From Pelomyxa schiedti (taxonomy: Eukaryota; Evosea; Pelobiontida; Pelomyxidae): 64,000 nt of DNA. The DNA lies in assembly GCA_020536535.1 (NCBI GenBank), contig JAHLWZ010000842.1:1-64000 (forward strand). Direction: 5' to 3'. The position numbers were made by a program, and so were the translations under genes. Shown here piece after piece: positions 1 through 11,546 of this stretch (positions are counted from its first letter, which is position 1; each line of letters begins with the position of its first letter). The notes beneath the pieces are model-generated. The model searched no databases, was not told the DNA's origin, and saw only the letters and a list, made by a program, of their open reading frames with translations.

Positions 1-156
1 CTTGATTCTAAAGAGCCTGGTGCTAAAATTGATGCGCATCTCCTTTTAGAACAATCCGTGTTGGAATGGCAGAAGCGCCGTGCAACTACCAAGGCGGTGT
101 CAAAGACAAGTGACGATCACGTTCACACAGAGGCAGATGACAGTGATGAGAGTTAA
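1..156 (+). CDS. C-terminal end of an unknown protein (partial)
   Basis: Frame 1 is open from the first base and closes with TAA at 154-156, giving 51 residues. The sequence is charged, with a helical stretch (LLLEQSVLEWQKRR) and a very acidic tail ending in DDSDES. The gene runs in from outside the window. I do not recognise the family. A terminal exon is the simplest reading because the frame stays open to the window edge and the base composition is coding-like. Confidence 0.55.
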   Translation, partial: LDSKEPGAKIDAHLLLEQSVLEWQKRRATTKAVSKTSDDHVHTEADDSDES

Positions 157-679
157 TACCACAACAAAGAAGGTAACAAATAACCTAACCAAACCAAACA
201 CTCACTCATCCTTTTCAAAGAGGAAAAACAAATACGCCGAAGAAGAGCCCAACAAGTGACCATGCCTGTTGTAACTTGTATGTAACAAGAGAGGACCATA
301 CATTGAGCCCAAATGAAAAACAAACAAAGAAAAAAAGAAAAAACAAGTGATTATTATTCTTGGATGTGAGGGTAACACGAGGGCTAACTAAACATTTGGA
401 TTTAATTACCACGGAAAATCCCTCCCAGTAAATTTCACTGGGTATACCTCTCTATTGCCCTCAGTAACGAGGACAATAGGCTTTGAATTACCAGTAATCC
501 ACTGGATGGCTCCGAAACCAAAGCAAAGAACACCCCACCTCCCGAATTACTTGTGGGACAGGAATCTGTGTCCCCGGAAGGAGATTTTCAGTAAGAGTTT
601 TCCCGTAATTCAGAACGTGCAATCTTGAACTTAAAGGAACCAGCACCGATTTGTAACAGAACAAATTAATTAACAACTA
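157..679. other. Intergenic spacer without a convincing gene
   Basis: About 520 bases lie between the stop of the first gene and the start of the ATP-grasp gene. The spacer is A-rich on the plus strand (A/C-rich 160-230, poly-A patches 315-345). It has two short self-complementary patches, around 425-445 (CCCAGT...ACTGGG) and 453-481 (CTATTG...CAATAG). These could fold as small hairpins in a 3' UTR. No conserved protein or RNA gene is visible. Confidence 0.5.
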
Positions 680-2006
680 ATGAAGCACGTGTGTCTGGGG
701 TCGAGTGACGAGGCATTGGAAAAGCCCGATATTGTGGCTCTGCGTGAAAAACTGCAGGAGAAAAACGCACGAGTCACAGTTGGTATTTTTGCTTCGTTCA
801 GGTGAAAAACGAACAGTGATTTGACACTGAAACAGTGGATTGGAGAGACCAAGGGGTGGATTATACTCAATTTGACTGTGTGGTAATAAGAACTACATGG
901 AACTACACAAGCTACATTGACGAGTTTGTTCAGTGGGTTAGACGGGTTTGTGAGGTAGGTATGCTGTTGTCCAGCCTCGATTATGGAAAAGTTTCGAGTT
1001 ATTGATTCATCGTTATTTTATAAAATGTAACAATTTTAAAAGAAAACGTGCCTACTCAACAGCATGGAAACTATACTTTGGAACATTGACAAAGTGTATC
1101 TGCGAGGTAGTATCGTTACTTCCCTTCAGAGTTTTCCCACTCTGTTTTAAGATTTGGCTGAGGAAGGTGTCTCTGTAGTTCCAACAGTTTGGATTGACAA
1201 AGGAAGTGTAAAACCATTACACACTGTCTTTGAAGAACAAGGTAAGAACCAATTACTATATAAACCACGCACAACCTTATTACAAACTCCAAATGGGGGA
1301 ATCCTAAAAGCAAAAACACGAAGGATGGGACACAGTTGTAATTAAGCCCCGAATCAGTGCTGAAGGCTACAATACACATTGTATATCCACAGTTGATATG
1401 GCTTCTGGTGAGCAGATTTTTTCCCAACTGGCAAGTTTACCTTCCATTTTTCAGGTCACGATACAAGCTAATACATTTTCGTACAGGTTTCGGAAAGAGA
1501 TATGATGGTTCAACAGTTTATGGAAACGGTGAAAACTTGTGGTGAGCTTTCCTTAGTATTTATTGGGGGAAAATATTCGCACTCCCTGCGGAAAAGGGCT
1601 TCATCCAGTAAGCTCTATCTCATTTTCGCTCCTTTGCTCACATTTGGCAGGTGATTTCAGAGTTCAAGAATCTCACGGCGGCTCAACAATTCTTGAACAC
1701 AATCCACCTCAGTCTGCTGTAATTCAAGCACAGGAAATACTCAAGACTGCATGGAAAGTCGTAAACAGACGGGGAAATCCCCACAGTGGCAGGGCTCGAG
1801 GCACGTCGTTCCTGTATGCCAGGGTAGACTTTTTAACAGCCTCCCAACGCCCAAGCACTGATTATGGGATGGAAGCTACCCCACCAACACAGTTCCTGCT
1901 GACTGAACTTGAACTTTTGGAGCCCAGTCTTTACCCCACAGAGTTCCCCCCTGTGGCCCAAAAACTGGCTGATGAGATTCTCACCATTCTGGGAGAATCT
2001 CCATGA
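680..2006 (+). CDS. ATP-grasp domain enzyme (bacterial DcsG / glutathione-synthetase-like family)
   Basis: Seven exons (680-782, 836-954, 1043-1106, 1152-1241, 1324-1454, 1487-1607, 1651-2006) join in frame into about 327 residues. The protein has the hallmarks of the ATP-grasp proteins seen mostly in bacteria: an N-terminal region with VVIRTTWNY, then LWNIDKVYL, GVSVVPTVW, VVIKPRISA (the ATP-binding lysine strand), ELSLVFIGGKYSH, DFRVQESHGG, LYARVDF and the metal-binding strand TELELLEPSL. Enzymes of this fold ligate a carboxylate to an amine or thiol using ATP; the substrate here cannot be read from sequence. All six introns have GT-AG ends, including one of only 32 bases. Identity at family level is strong; the specific reaction is unknown. 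Confidence 0.88.
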
Positions 2007-2311
2007 TACAAACTACCCAACAGTTGAATAAACTGAACGTCATACTCTCTCCCCAATGACTTAGTCCTAAAATTGTTTTGTTGATGAAGACCAGGAGCAC
2101 ACAGGAGATCGATTTTGGGTTTCCAACACTCGACACAGAAAATTAGAAAAAGAAACACAAGGATCACCCCCCTTTGGGCGAAATTTATCGACTACCTTGA
2201 TTGACATGAAATCCGGCTTTCTTGTAATTGTGGTTTTTTTTAGCCTCATTTTTCCTTCAAACAAAAAAAACAAAATACAAGAAAAAACAAACAGCAAGAG
2301 GACGGCACGAG

Positions 2312-5287
2312 ATGGACGGTGGTGGTACGTAAAATCGGGTCGTTCTTACGGGCGATGCCCCCAGATCTGTGCACTTACGCTCGTTTTTCTCAATAGATTG
2401 CGATGAAAGTCAGTCGAAGCGCCACCGCCATCGACACACAAAGACAGAAGAGATGGAAGATCTACAACCCTCAGAGTCTCCCCTTCTTCTGGTCTCAGAG
2501 GAGGAGCCGCCTAATTCGTCGCGTTCCCGCAGGCACAAACATAAACACAAAGAAGAGGAGCAGCAAGAGCAACAGGTGCAAGAACAGCCACAACCTACAG
2601 AAACGCCTGCTCCTGAGGAACAGGCTGAGGTTGAAGATCCTCCGTTGACATCGCGTGAGAGGAGGCACAGAAGGAAGGCGGAAGCCCTGCAGATGGAACA
2701 ACAACTTTTACTGCAGCAGCAAATAGAACAGGAGGAACTACAGCGAAAAGCAGAACAAGAAGCTTTGGAGCGGAAGGAGAGACACCGCAGAAGGCACCAG
2801 CGCAAAGAATCAGAAGCTCAGGCTCAAGCAGAAGCAGAAGCCGAGGCTAGAGCTCAGGCAGAAGCGGAGGAAAAAGCCAAGGCAGAGGCAGAGGCAAAAG
2901 CTAAGGCAGAAGCTGAGGAAAAAGCAAGGGAAGAAGCTGAGGCCGAGGCCCGAGCTAAAGCAAAAGCAGAAGCAAAGGCGGCAAGAGCTAAGGCGAAGGC
3001 CGAAGCGGAAGCCGCAGAATTAGCTCGAATTGAAGCAGAGGCTAAGGCCAAGGCAAAAGCAGAAGCTGAAGAGCAGGCCAGGGCTGAAGCAGAGAAAGAA
3101 AAAGCCCTGAAACTCAAACTCGAAGAAGAAGCAAAAAGTAAACATAAGCATCACAGAGATCCGACACCAGAAAACAGTGAATCTGAGGGAGAGGACGCAC
3201 ATAACACCTCATCTCCTGAAAGTTCTGATCAAGACCAAGAAAGCGAAAGCGAAAGCAAAAGTGAAAGCGAAAGTGAAGAAAAGGAAACAAAGCATGCCAC
3301 AACTGTAGTTACAAAGGCAAAAACCGAGACAAAAACCAATAAAAAAGTAACTACCTCGAAAGCAAAGGATCCCTTGGCACCACTAAGTATAATGTCCCAC
3401 TTTTACCGTGTATCCTAAGTGCCTTATAGAGTTAAAAAGAAGAAACTCTTTGACACATGTAATACTACCTTCGGATGAAAATACATCCTAATTTGTTTCA
3501 GTTAACAGCTGATCGACCAAATGCCCCCCATAACTATAGGCTTACGAGCTTCCGTACATTGCGAATTCCAAATCCCGACACATTAGACGCCAAAGTATTT
3601 TATCAATTGGGGAACCCAGTAGGAACTAAATAAACAAAAAAGATGCGGCATGTAATTGAAATCGAAGATGAGGAGGTGCCAACTTTCCATGGAAGACCAA
3701 GAGCTGCATCTTTCCAACCCAATTGTACTCAAATTCTTTTATAAACTGCTAGCTTATTGCCTATAGTTGGCACTCAGATAGCCTCTATGTTCAATGCGCC
3801 AGGTAATTACAATTGATACAAATACAACAGTCTCAGAAATAATTGGGTACCTGATAGGGGGTCGTATGTTACCAGTCTTACCTCTTGATCCTCGTGCCAA
3901 TAGAGGAAGTGTACCACCTAACAAACTCAGTATTGATCTAACAGTTTTCCCGTTTAATCAACCTCTGCAGATCTTACCTCGCTCCAATCTACAACCTCCA
4001 AATCCCTTCCATTGGTAAAACAAACGGATTCGCCGGCCAAACCAGAACCTCCCGCGAAACCTTCTTTTGTTTTGCCCTCCAAAGTCAAAACTGCTGACAC
4101 CACTACATCTCCTAGTAAACCTCTTCCAGTCATACCCGGAAAGACTAGCCCAACTCCAACTACTGTGAAGGGCACGCCTACGCCACAAAATCCTACTCCA
4201 AGTGTCATTACAACGAAACCTGATGCACTAAAGCACAAAGGTACTTTTTTATTGCTGTAATAAGGGACTCAACCATTGTCATTAGAACCCGAATCTCCAG
4301 CTAAAACTGGTAACACAAAAATAGAATTTCCATTCTCTAACAACAGTGTCACTTGCAGAAGCCCCAATCTCGAAGCCACTCCCATCTCCTGTAGGGAAAC
4401 CTACACCTGTCAAGTCAGCTCTAACGATTTCTACTCCAAGTACTCCCACCCCGCCACCCCAACCGCAGGCGCAAGAACAACCCCAAACAAAAGTGGAACC
4501 AAAGCCTCTCAGTCCAGCATCGAAACCTTCCCCAATGCCATCTACCTCAGTGACACCCACAGTAATAGCAACCAATAATCTAAGGAGAAGACCTGTCTCA
4601 GTTGCTATAACTCCTTTGAATCCTTCAGCGTCGGAAACTTCAATAACGTTCCAACTCCGGAAGGTAACACCATTATCGCCAGCATCACCGGCGACACCAG
4701 CAACACCAGTGCAAAATAAAACGGCGACACCAGCAACACCAGTGCAAAACAAAACGGCAACGCCAACCACAGCAGTGGCACCTCCAGCGAATAAAGTTAC
4801 AACCTCTGGTAACTCCACAACACCACCCACACCAACAACCCCAATTTCAACTACGCCGCCGTCCTCTACCACACCACCACCCATTTCACCATTGACATCT
4901 TCCGCATCAACCACACCACAGCAGAGGAAACCTACTGTTGTCAATGATGCTGTAGCCCAGAAAAAGCCCACCCCTACAACACCACTCAATACCTCAGCCA
5001 GTTCAAATGCATCGTCTCCTTCCAGCACTCTGGCTACGTCGGGCGCCTCTGCATCACCGGGAGGTATAACTCCCATTCTCAATTAGTCCTGAATAATTCA
5101 CTCGTTCATACAGGCTTTCCTCTGCGAAAAGCGGGGCCCCGTCCCGAACCCCCAAAAGGTATCATCCCCTTTTACTTCAGGACACTTTCACATCCCCATT
5201 TCTTATCTTTGCCCAGTTCCCGAAGGTGGCCCTGTTCAAATGGACTTCCGGAATGTTCTTAGAAAGGCACCTGCGGCCAAGTCATAG
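2312..5287 (+). CDS. Large low-complexity protein: Ala/Glu/Lys coiled coil, then Pro/Thr-rich tail
   Basis: Start chosen at 2312 because a 13-base first exon (MDGG) splices in frame (intron 2325-2396) to the long open frame. Order: basic His/Arg and Gln-rich region; an (A/E/K)n alpha-helical block encoded at about 2818-3110; an acidic Ser/Glu stretch. Next come a compact, more ordinary region from several small exons (about 3500-3980, with TADRPNAPHNYRLTSFRTL and ITIDTNTTVSEIIGYL) and a long Thr/Pro/Ser tail (4012-5086). The last exons end in MDFRNVLRKAP. That DFRxxL pattern resembles the F-actin-binding motif described in myosin light chain kinase, but one short match is weak evidence. The middle joins are my reading and it might be two genes. 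Function unknown; a cytoskeletal scaffold is possible. Confidence 0.6.
2818..3110 (+). repeat. Coding low-complexity repeat, Ala/Glu/Lys codons
   Basis: Degenerate GCN-GAR-GCN-AAR repeats encode about 95 residues of alternating AEAEAKAKAE type. This is expected to form a long single helix or coiled coil. The opposite strand is open here only because the repeat lacks stop complements. Confidence 0.85.
4691..4756 (+). repeat. Two tandem 33-base coding repeats
   Basis: Two copies of a 33-base unit, differing at one base, encode ATPATPVQNKT twice within the Thr/Pro-rich tail. The near identity suggests a recent in-frame duplication. Confidence 0.85.
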
Positions 5288-5442
5288 CATTGTTTTTATG
5301 GTTCGTTTCTTTCTGTTGATGATGCAGCAGTCAGTTCAACAAAAAGGAACGAATGTAATTTAAAAGAACAAGTTTTTTTTTTTTTTTAAATTGAGTAGAC
5401 TTTGTCCTGCTGGGTGGCAAATATCTGCCCTTCTGTTTGTGT

Positions 5443-7516
5443 TTATGTTGAAGTTTCTTTCTGTGTGGGTTGTGCTTGTGCAGTGAGAAGGGCATTCAAT
5501 TCTATCAAAGTGGGGGAATCCAGCAGGGCAAATGTGTTGATGTCGAGTGTGCATGGGGCACCATTGTGGGAATGTTGAGTGAGGAGGTTGAGGTGTGGGT
5601 GGTTTCTGTGAAGAACTTGAACGATGCTTCCAAGGGCTTGAGGCGACGGAGAGTGCCGGAAGAATTCCACAAGAGCGGATGTAATTCTGGCCCTGTCAGG
5701 TTCTTGTTCTGGGGGGATTGGGTGAGGCCCGGCTTGTTGGGATTCTGCACCATTATTAGGTAATTCGGCGTGGAATAGTCCTCCTGTGGTGTGGAATTGC
5801 TTGTGGATTTGTGTTGCTAAGGTAATCTGTTGGTGATTGCGTGAAGCACAGAGAAGCACAGTGTACTTGTCGGCTTGGAGGCTCAATTTTGTGCTGGTCG
5901 ATAGAGAACGAGCCCCAGTCTTCCTCCGGAGTGTCGATGTATCCATCACAACGGGTGAATTTTGGGCCAAGGATTCGGAAGAAGGACCGTGTATTTGCCG
6001 GGATTCGGTCATGTGACCAGAGACAGGAAAGGCTCTGCTCAGTTTACTCTCAAGTAACACTGACATTTTCTCTGCCACTATATGAACTATGTGCCCCACT
6101 GGGTTGTACAGCATGGCGTTGGTAAAAATAAGCCTCATATCTGATGCGAAATCCAGGCAAGTTTTGTAGTGGTACCGGTTTGCTAAGTTGTCTTGCACAG
6201 TGCTCAAATCCATTGGCACTTTGATTATAGAATGATAGTCGGGAATATTTAAGGCAACATCATCAACTGGATAGCGGAAGAATGATGAATCTTTGTGCCT
6301 GAAGATGGCATTTACTATACGGATGCATTTACGGTAGTCATCTTCGTTCATTACATAGTCACTGAGCTGGGAAAACAATTAAAAAAGGCAATCGGACAGA
6401 TTTCTCATACACTTGACTCAGAGGGCTCTTTTTTCCTCCGTTTGTGAACAGAATTGGTTTTGGTCCTCAGGGCAAATCTCTTTTGGGGCAATTGTGGTTC
6501 CGTTTTTCTGGTAGAGTATCTCTTTTGGACATCCTCACATGAGACCTGAGAGTCCTCACTGTCAAATTCCAGGTCATCTTCTGAGTCAGACTTGTATATA
6601 TATTCCCCATCTTTATCGCTTGGGCTGGCTTTCTTATACTTCCGTTTGGGAACACTTTTACTATTGCCATGTCTTTGTACTGTTGCTTTTGGGAAGATGG
6701 CACTCAGTTCCTCAGTTCCCGCTTCCCCACTTTGGGCTTGAGGGAAAAGTGTGGCTTGTTCTGGCAGTAACAGACTGGACACCATTCCAGGTGGGGTTGA
6801 GGGCTCTACCAATGGCGGGGTTGGGGATGGTGCTGGTGGGGCAGTGAGAAACGGGGATGGATGTGGGGCTCCCCTGGGGAATACTTCGGGAGAACACTCA
6901 ATAATGTTTGAATTTGGGGCATTTTCATTCTGTGATGTGCTCAGGGGGTGGAGCATAAGGTGTACATCTTTTGTAATTGAAAACCAAAAATTGTCAAAAC
7001 CCAATGTACCTGTGGCCTGTGAAGTAATCAATGAGATAGGAAGTTGTGGTTGTAGCACAGGTTCTGCGCCACTTTTTTCAGTTCCTGCTAAAATGTAAGT
7101 GAGTGCCTTTTCAAAAACCTCTTGTGAAAGCTTCAAAATTAACTACTATTAATGCGACAAAATAAGAATTCTAACTGTCTAATTTGTAAAATGGTACTTT
7201 GCAGTGTCTCTGTAGTCGATATGGTACTCTCGCATCCCACAACTCCCGTATCTTCGAGGGAAACAGCGGCAATAACATTGTTTCGTGGCTCCTCGCACTC
7301 GGTGGGCGATGCAATTGTGGGAGGAGACTCAACACCGCACAAAGGAAGGGGAGTCGATGACGTCAGCTGAGTGCCGTCGCCACCAGATTGCAGAGACTGG
7401 GACGCGGGGCTCGGGCTGGGACACCCGTGTCCCTGTGCCCCGACCTCCGGAGGGTTTCGACTTGCATTTTGTTTTCTACGCCGCGACCACGGGATAGCAT
7501 GCCGTCGCGGCGCCAA
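5443..7516 (-). CDS. BET-like protein with one bromodomain and an NET-like C-terminal region
   Basis: Read on the minus strand. An N-terminal Pro/Ser-rich region (exon about 7516-7139) is followed by a linker exon (about 7133-6405). The linker carries acidic SDSEDDLEFDSED and basic KRRKK clusters. It splices (ESQ to LSDYV, intron near 6367-6403) to the bromodomain. Bromodomain hallmarks are visible: FRYPVD, the ZA-loop region PDYHSIIKVPMDLSTV and the acetyl-lysine-binding NAMLYNP (Asn of YNP). The last 70 residues (ALVEFFRH..., DINTFALLDSPTLIELNALL) match the shape of an NET domain, so a chromatin reader that recruits partners is likely. It has one bromodomain rather than the two of animal BET proteins, as in plant GTE proteins. 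The true start is uncertain: no good ATG opens the first exon. Confidence 0.78.
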
Positions 7517-7659
7517 GTTGGTGTCGGCGGGTGTGGGGTTCGTTGTTGCGGGTTGGAGTTGAAATCTGTTGATGATGATTTTTTATGTTTGTGATCTTTC
7601 GCCCCCGGATCGGAGGAGATCTGGAAGAATAAAAAGAAAAAGGGCGGCTCGTAGTTGAG

Positions 7660-10600
7660 ATGGCGTCCAACGCAGCGGCGACGGGATCTGCGGCCAGTGC
7701 ACTTAGTGCGTCTAGTGGATCTGCGACATCCAAACAGAAAACGCCGTTGCCGAGAAACGAGAAGCTTATCGCTGGTACGAAGGTTTCTTTTTTTCCCCCG
7801 CTGGCCAAGTGGTGTGACACGTTCACAGATTTTGCATGTGGCTGGCTGAAATCCGGAAAATTGAGCCAAGGTCGAATCTACATCTCCTCCAATTACGTGT
7901 CTTTCCAGGCATCTGTGTTTGGAGCTGTATGCAGCTACTTTTTGTAACTTATTTGGTGGGAAGCTTGGTGGCAGTGGTTCTGATAAGCAAATAGAACTTG
8001 CTGATAAACACGAAAGACATTATTGCCATTGAAAAGCGAAACACAGCGCTAGTATTCCCAAACGCCATTGAAATATCCACCAAAGACCAGAAATACTTCT
8101 TTTCTTCATTCCTACAAAGGAATAATGCCTACAGCGTTTTGAAGAAAGTTTCTTTTGTATGTGCTTTTCATTTATGTTCCTGCTATAATTTTACCCTTTC
8201 TAGGGAGAGGACTCTTCTGAAAGTTCTTCAGAATCGCCATCAGAATCGGACTCTGACTCCTTTTCTGATGAGGTACTTAGTCACTATACTTCTTTTTTTG
8301 TAATACCTTCCAGGAACGCAAACAACCAACTCCTGCAACGGCACAACCGCCTACGCCTGCACCTATACCCACACCAACAGCAACACCGACTGCAGTTATC
8401 AATGACACCGCCACTCAACTGGTAACTATCCTACTTTTATATGACTGTGTAGTAATAAGCACTTATGTTCTAATAATTCTTTGGCTAAAACAGAAACATC
8501 AAAACTCGGGAATCGAGATTCCCTCATCACAGATATCGTCTATTCCACCAGCAATTTCCACAACTCCTCCAATAAATGCCTCAGTAGCCAAGCCACCATC
8601 GACACCGCAACGCAGTTTATCATCTTCTTTTTCTCTGAATTCGATTTTCGACACATTTTCATCTCTGCATGGTTCCTTCCCCTACATTTCTAATACTGAA
8701 TCTCTAATATCCTTACCTAATAGAGCCTGCATCATCAACAGCATCGGGTCTGTCGACTACACCACCAATCGGTCCAGTTGTGACATCAAATTCTACATTG
8801 AAAAAGTGTCTTGGCGTGCCAGCCCCTATTTCAACCCCAGCCCTCCCAGCCGCACCACTACAAGAACCTGTTTTAACCTCACCAAGAAACAGTTCGGTCG
8901 TACCACCAATTTCAACACAAAATTCCGTTTGTAACACAACACCACCTACCACACCAAGTGCTACACCCGTGCATTCCCCTCGTCTTAGCCCTTCATCTCC
9001 ACAAAAAACACCAAAATCCACAGAACAATCAGACTTGAATACCACGCACCCAGAAGAACCCCAGTCGAATTGCATAACTTTGGACCCTCTCCCAACGGGT
9101 ACCCTCACTCAAGAGATTACAGTCTTCTCTGCTATCTCACTTGATACAACAACAAATTCAACACCCACAGCAATATCTGCGGTTGCTCCCGAAAATCTAC
9201 CTGTAAGTGAAACCACAACAGCAGATCTCTGTTCATTAGACGTTACAAAGAATGCCGATACTCTCGTCGAGCATCAAAAAGAAGACGAGCCCGTTCCTAT
9301 ACTAACACCACCTTTTTCACCCAATTGCTTAGCACCAACACCCCAAGACATTGACCACCTTCTTGCCTTACCTTCTACCCCAACTCACTTACCTGCCACT
9401 CCAAGCCAGATTCCAACTTTTGTAGAGAATCCACCCCCACCTCCACCACCTAAAGATGACACTCCTCATGCAGATCCTGATGTGTCACCGTTACACTCGT
9501 TCTTCTCCACTTTACGTGTTCACAGGCGCTGTTTTTCTGATAATCCCATATCCCCCCCTCTCCGGCAGACTCCATCACAGCCACCGACGCTTCCTCGTTC
9601 ACACAGTCAAACTCCCCCATGCTCACCACGTAGTTCTTCACATAGGCCTCTTGCTGGTCTCCACACCCAACTTCAAGTAACTACAAAGATAGAAGGCAAC
9701 AGTGCCTGCTGTACCCCAGCACTCAGTGATCAACAAGAGACACCCAATATCAGACAAGTTAATGTAAATGATATACAGCCAACCCCAGAACCAGTAGTAG
9801 TATCCACACTAGACACTCACCCTTCCTACGTCGAATGCTGCTCTCAAATAGCTCAGAAAGCAGTTGCACCTGAGGTAACTCCATCGATAAAAATCGTTGA
9901 AAATGGAGAAGAAGAAGAAGTGGAGGAATTTGATGTTGTGCACTACCGGCAGAAGCACAAGAAGAGGTTCAGGCATACACACAATGACCCTGATGAAGTT
10001 CCTGGCGATTCTATTCATTTAGCCCTTCCCGTCCCTCATTTCATTCGGCAACGCTGCCGCAGACGTAAAATGGGTATATGTAATGTTGTATCTCTACCTA
10101 GTGCCACAACCACAGCCGCAGCCCCCACAACTACAACAACAACAACCACCACTACTACAACTACAACCACTAGTACAACACAAGTTCCGGTGGGCAGGAT
10201 AATTGCACCACTTATCTGTGGGCAGTGCAAACCCTCTATACATGTTAAAGCTTCCATTGGACAAATAAGCACAAGTTGGATTTTTACTGCTGTATTCTGT
10301 GTTGTGTTTTTATCAGGCCTGCTATACTTACATGATCAAGTACCCTTTGCATCACATGACAAGCTTCTCACTACCCCTCCACAGGTTAATTACCATGACA
10401 AACAGATTGCTAGAATGACTCTCAACATGGTACGAAGAAGTGACGACCTTTCCACACTGGGGGCGTTCTCTGTGGCATTTCAAACCAACTCCTCCTGGCA
10501 CTCCAGATGGTATCAATTCCGGGACTGGAACAACCGGCTAGAACAGGTAATACAAGCCGCGTACCTCCTGACGTGCTTACCCAAATTCAATTCCCTGTAG

Positions 10601-10843
10601 GTTTACGAATCCCTCCAAAACACAGAAAACAAAGTCAACCAGCTCAATAGCGAACTGGTTCAAAGTGACACATTCTCTGAACTCGTTCGCGGCCTCTCGC
10701 CTCCACCGGCTGCCGGCCGCGGACACACACGGCCGGTTGTTGTATCTGCCAACTATGGCTGGAGTACCCTCTCATTGGGCATTATAGCACTAGGAACTGG
10801 CCTGCTAGTCTACTTTTTACTGCAAAACAAAAACACTGTTTGA
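7660..10843 (+). CDS. GRAM-domain membrane protein (Aster/LAM-like N-terminus)
   Basis: ATG at 7660 opens an Ala/Ser-rich leader, then a split GRAM domain. The EKLIA exon joins by an intron ending at 7830 to DFACGWLKSGKLSQGRIYISSNYVSF. It continues with ISIEKRN-like AIEKRNTALVFPNAIEIST and KYFFSSFLQRNNAYSVL. This is the typical pattern of GRAM domains that sense membrane lipid at ER contact sites. Next come an acidic Ser/Glu stretch, a very long Pro/Thr/Ser-rich region (8700-9900), a basic segment and a poly-Thr run. Two hydrophobic segments follow, one near 10280-10350 (FTAVFCVVFLSGLLYL) and one at the extreme C-terminus (LGIIALGTGLLVYFLL). I see no VASt sterol-transfer domain, unlike true Aster proteins. 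Probably ER-anchored; lipid specificity unknown. Confidence 0.8.
10110..10182 (+). repeat. ACN triplet run encoding poly-threonine
   Basis: A run of ACA/ACC/ACT codons encodes about 20 consecutive threonines inside the GRAM protein, just before the first membrane segment. Mixed codons suggest it is selected at protein level or old, rather than a fresh microsatellite. Confidence 0.8.
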
Positions 10844-11546
10844 TGGGTGAAACAATTTTGAAAAAAAAGAAACCAACAACATGTAGCGTGGGAATAAACA
10901 GCATAGTTTTTGATATTCTCTTGACTATTTGCTTTACGGAAGATGCAATGTAATTGGGCAGAGTTTGTGTGTTGCTTTGTTTCTTCATTGGGATCGGCTG
11001 CCAGACTGGACTGCGGAAATATCTTTGTCTCTTTACATCAGGCCACTGGGCATTGTTCTATTCTAGTGCTTCCTGGCTAACAAAGCTTGGAATTCTCGAA
11101 TACAGGTTTTTCCCCGCTCGGCCGCTGTTGGTGGGGGGAGGGGGAGGGTAAGAGTGAGAGGTGAGAGGTCACAACAGTCTCGCAAGTAGAAGCTTCCCAC
11201 GTTTTGTATGGGGTTTTTTGGGTTGGTTATTTGTTGATTTGTTTGTTTGTTTGTTTTGAGCAAGGGAGGAAATGTAGACCAGCATGTTGTTCCTCAGACA
11301 GTCCCTGTATTGTCGTTTTCTCATTTAGTACATCAGTGTCAACTTGGAGCAGATCCGAATCAGTTTCTGTGGGGGAGGAGCGAACGCATCGTGCGTCCTT
11401 GTCAATTCATACTCTCAACTGTTATTGTAATATATATGTGTAGGTGTTCAGTTCCCTCTCGACCTGTGTCTAGTGTTTTCTGTGACACTTGATCTTCCTT
11501 CATTCCAGCTTCTGGGCATTTAAATGTGCACAGAGGGTAAATCCGT
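10844..11546. other. Convergent intergenic spacer
   Basis: About 700 bases between two convergent genes. It contains G-rich GGGGGGAGGGGGAGGG near 11133-11149, GTTT repeats near 11238-11262 and AT-rich patches that probably include both 3' ends. A 79-codon plus frame at 11204-11443 (hydrophobic, then Ser-rich) has no family resemblance and I do not call it. Some of the space may be 3' UTR. Confidence 0.45.

Noticed and set aside
4282..5082. Long minus frame (266 codons, Val/Gly-rich) opposite the Thr/Pro-rich tail
   Set aside because: It is the antisense of ACN/CCN codons, which gives Val/Gly runs without stops. The plus strand has the sensible splice structure and composition.
8713..9108. 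Minus frame of 131 codons in the GRAM gene
   Set aside because: Same artefact: antisense of Pro/Thr codons inside a well supported plus-strand gene.
8780..10600. VASt sterol-transfer domain downstream of the GRAM domain
   Set aside because: The region is Pro/Thr-rich and disordered up to the membrane segment, with no VASt motifs. I therefore do not call it an Aster/LAM orthologue.
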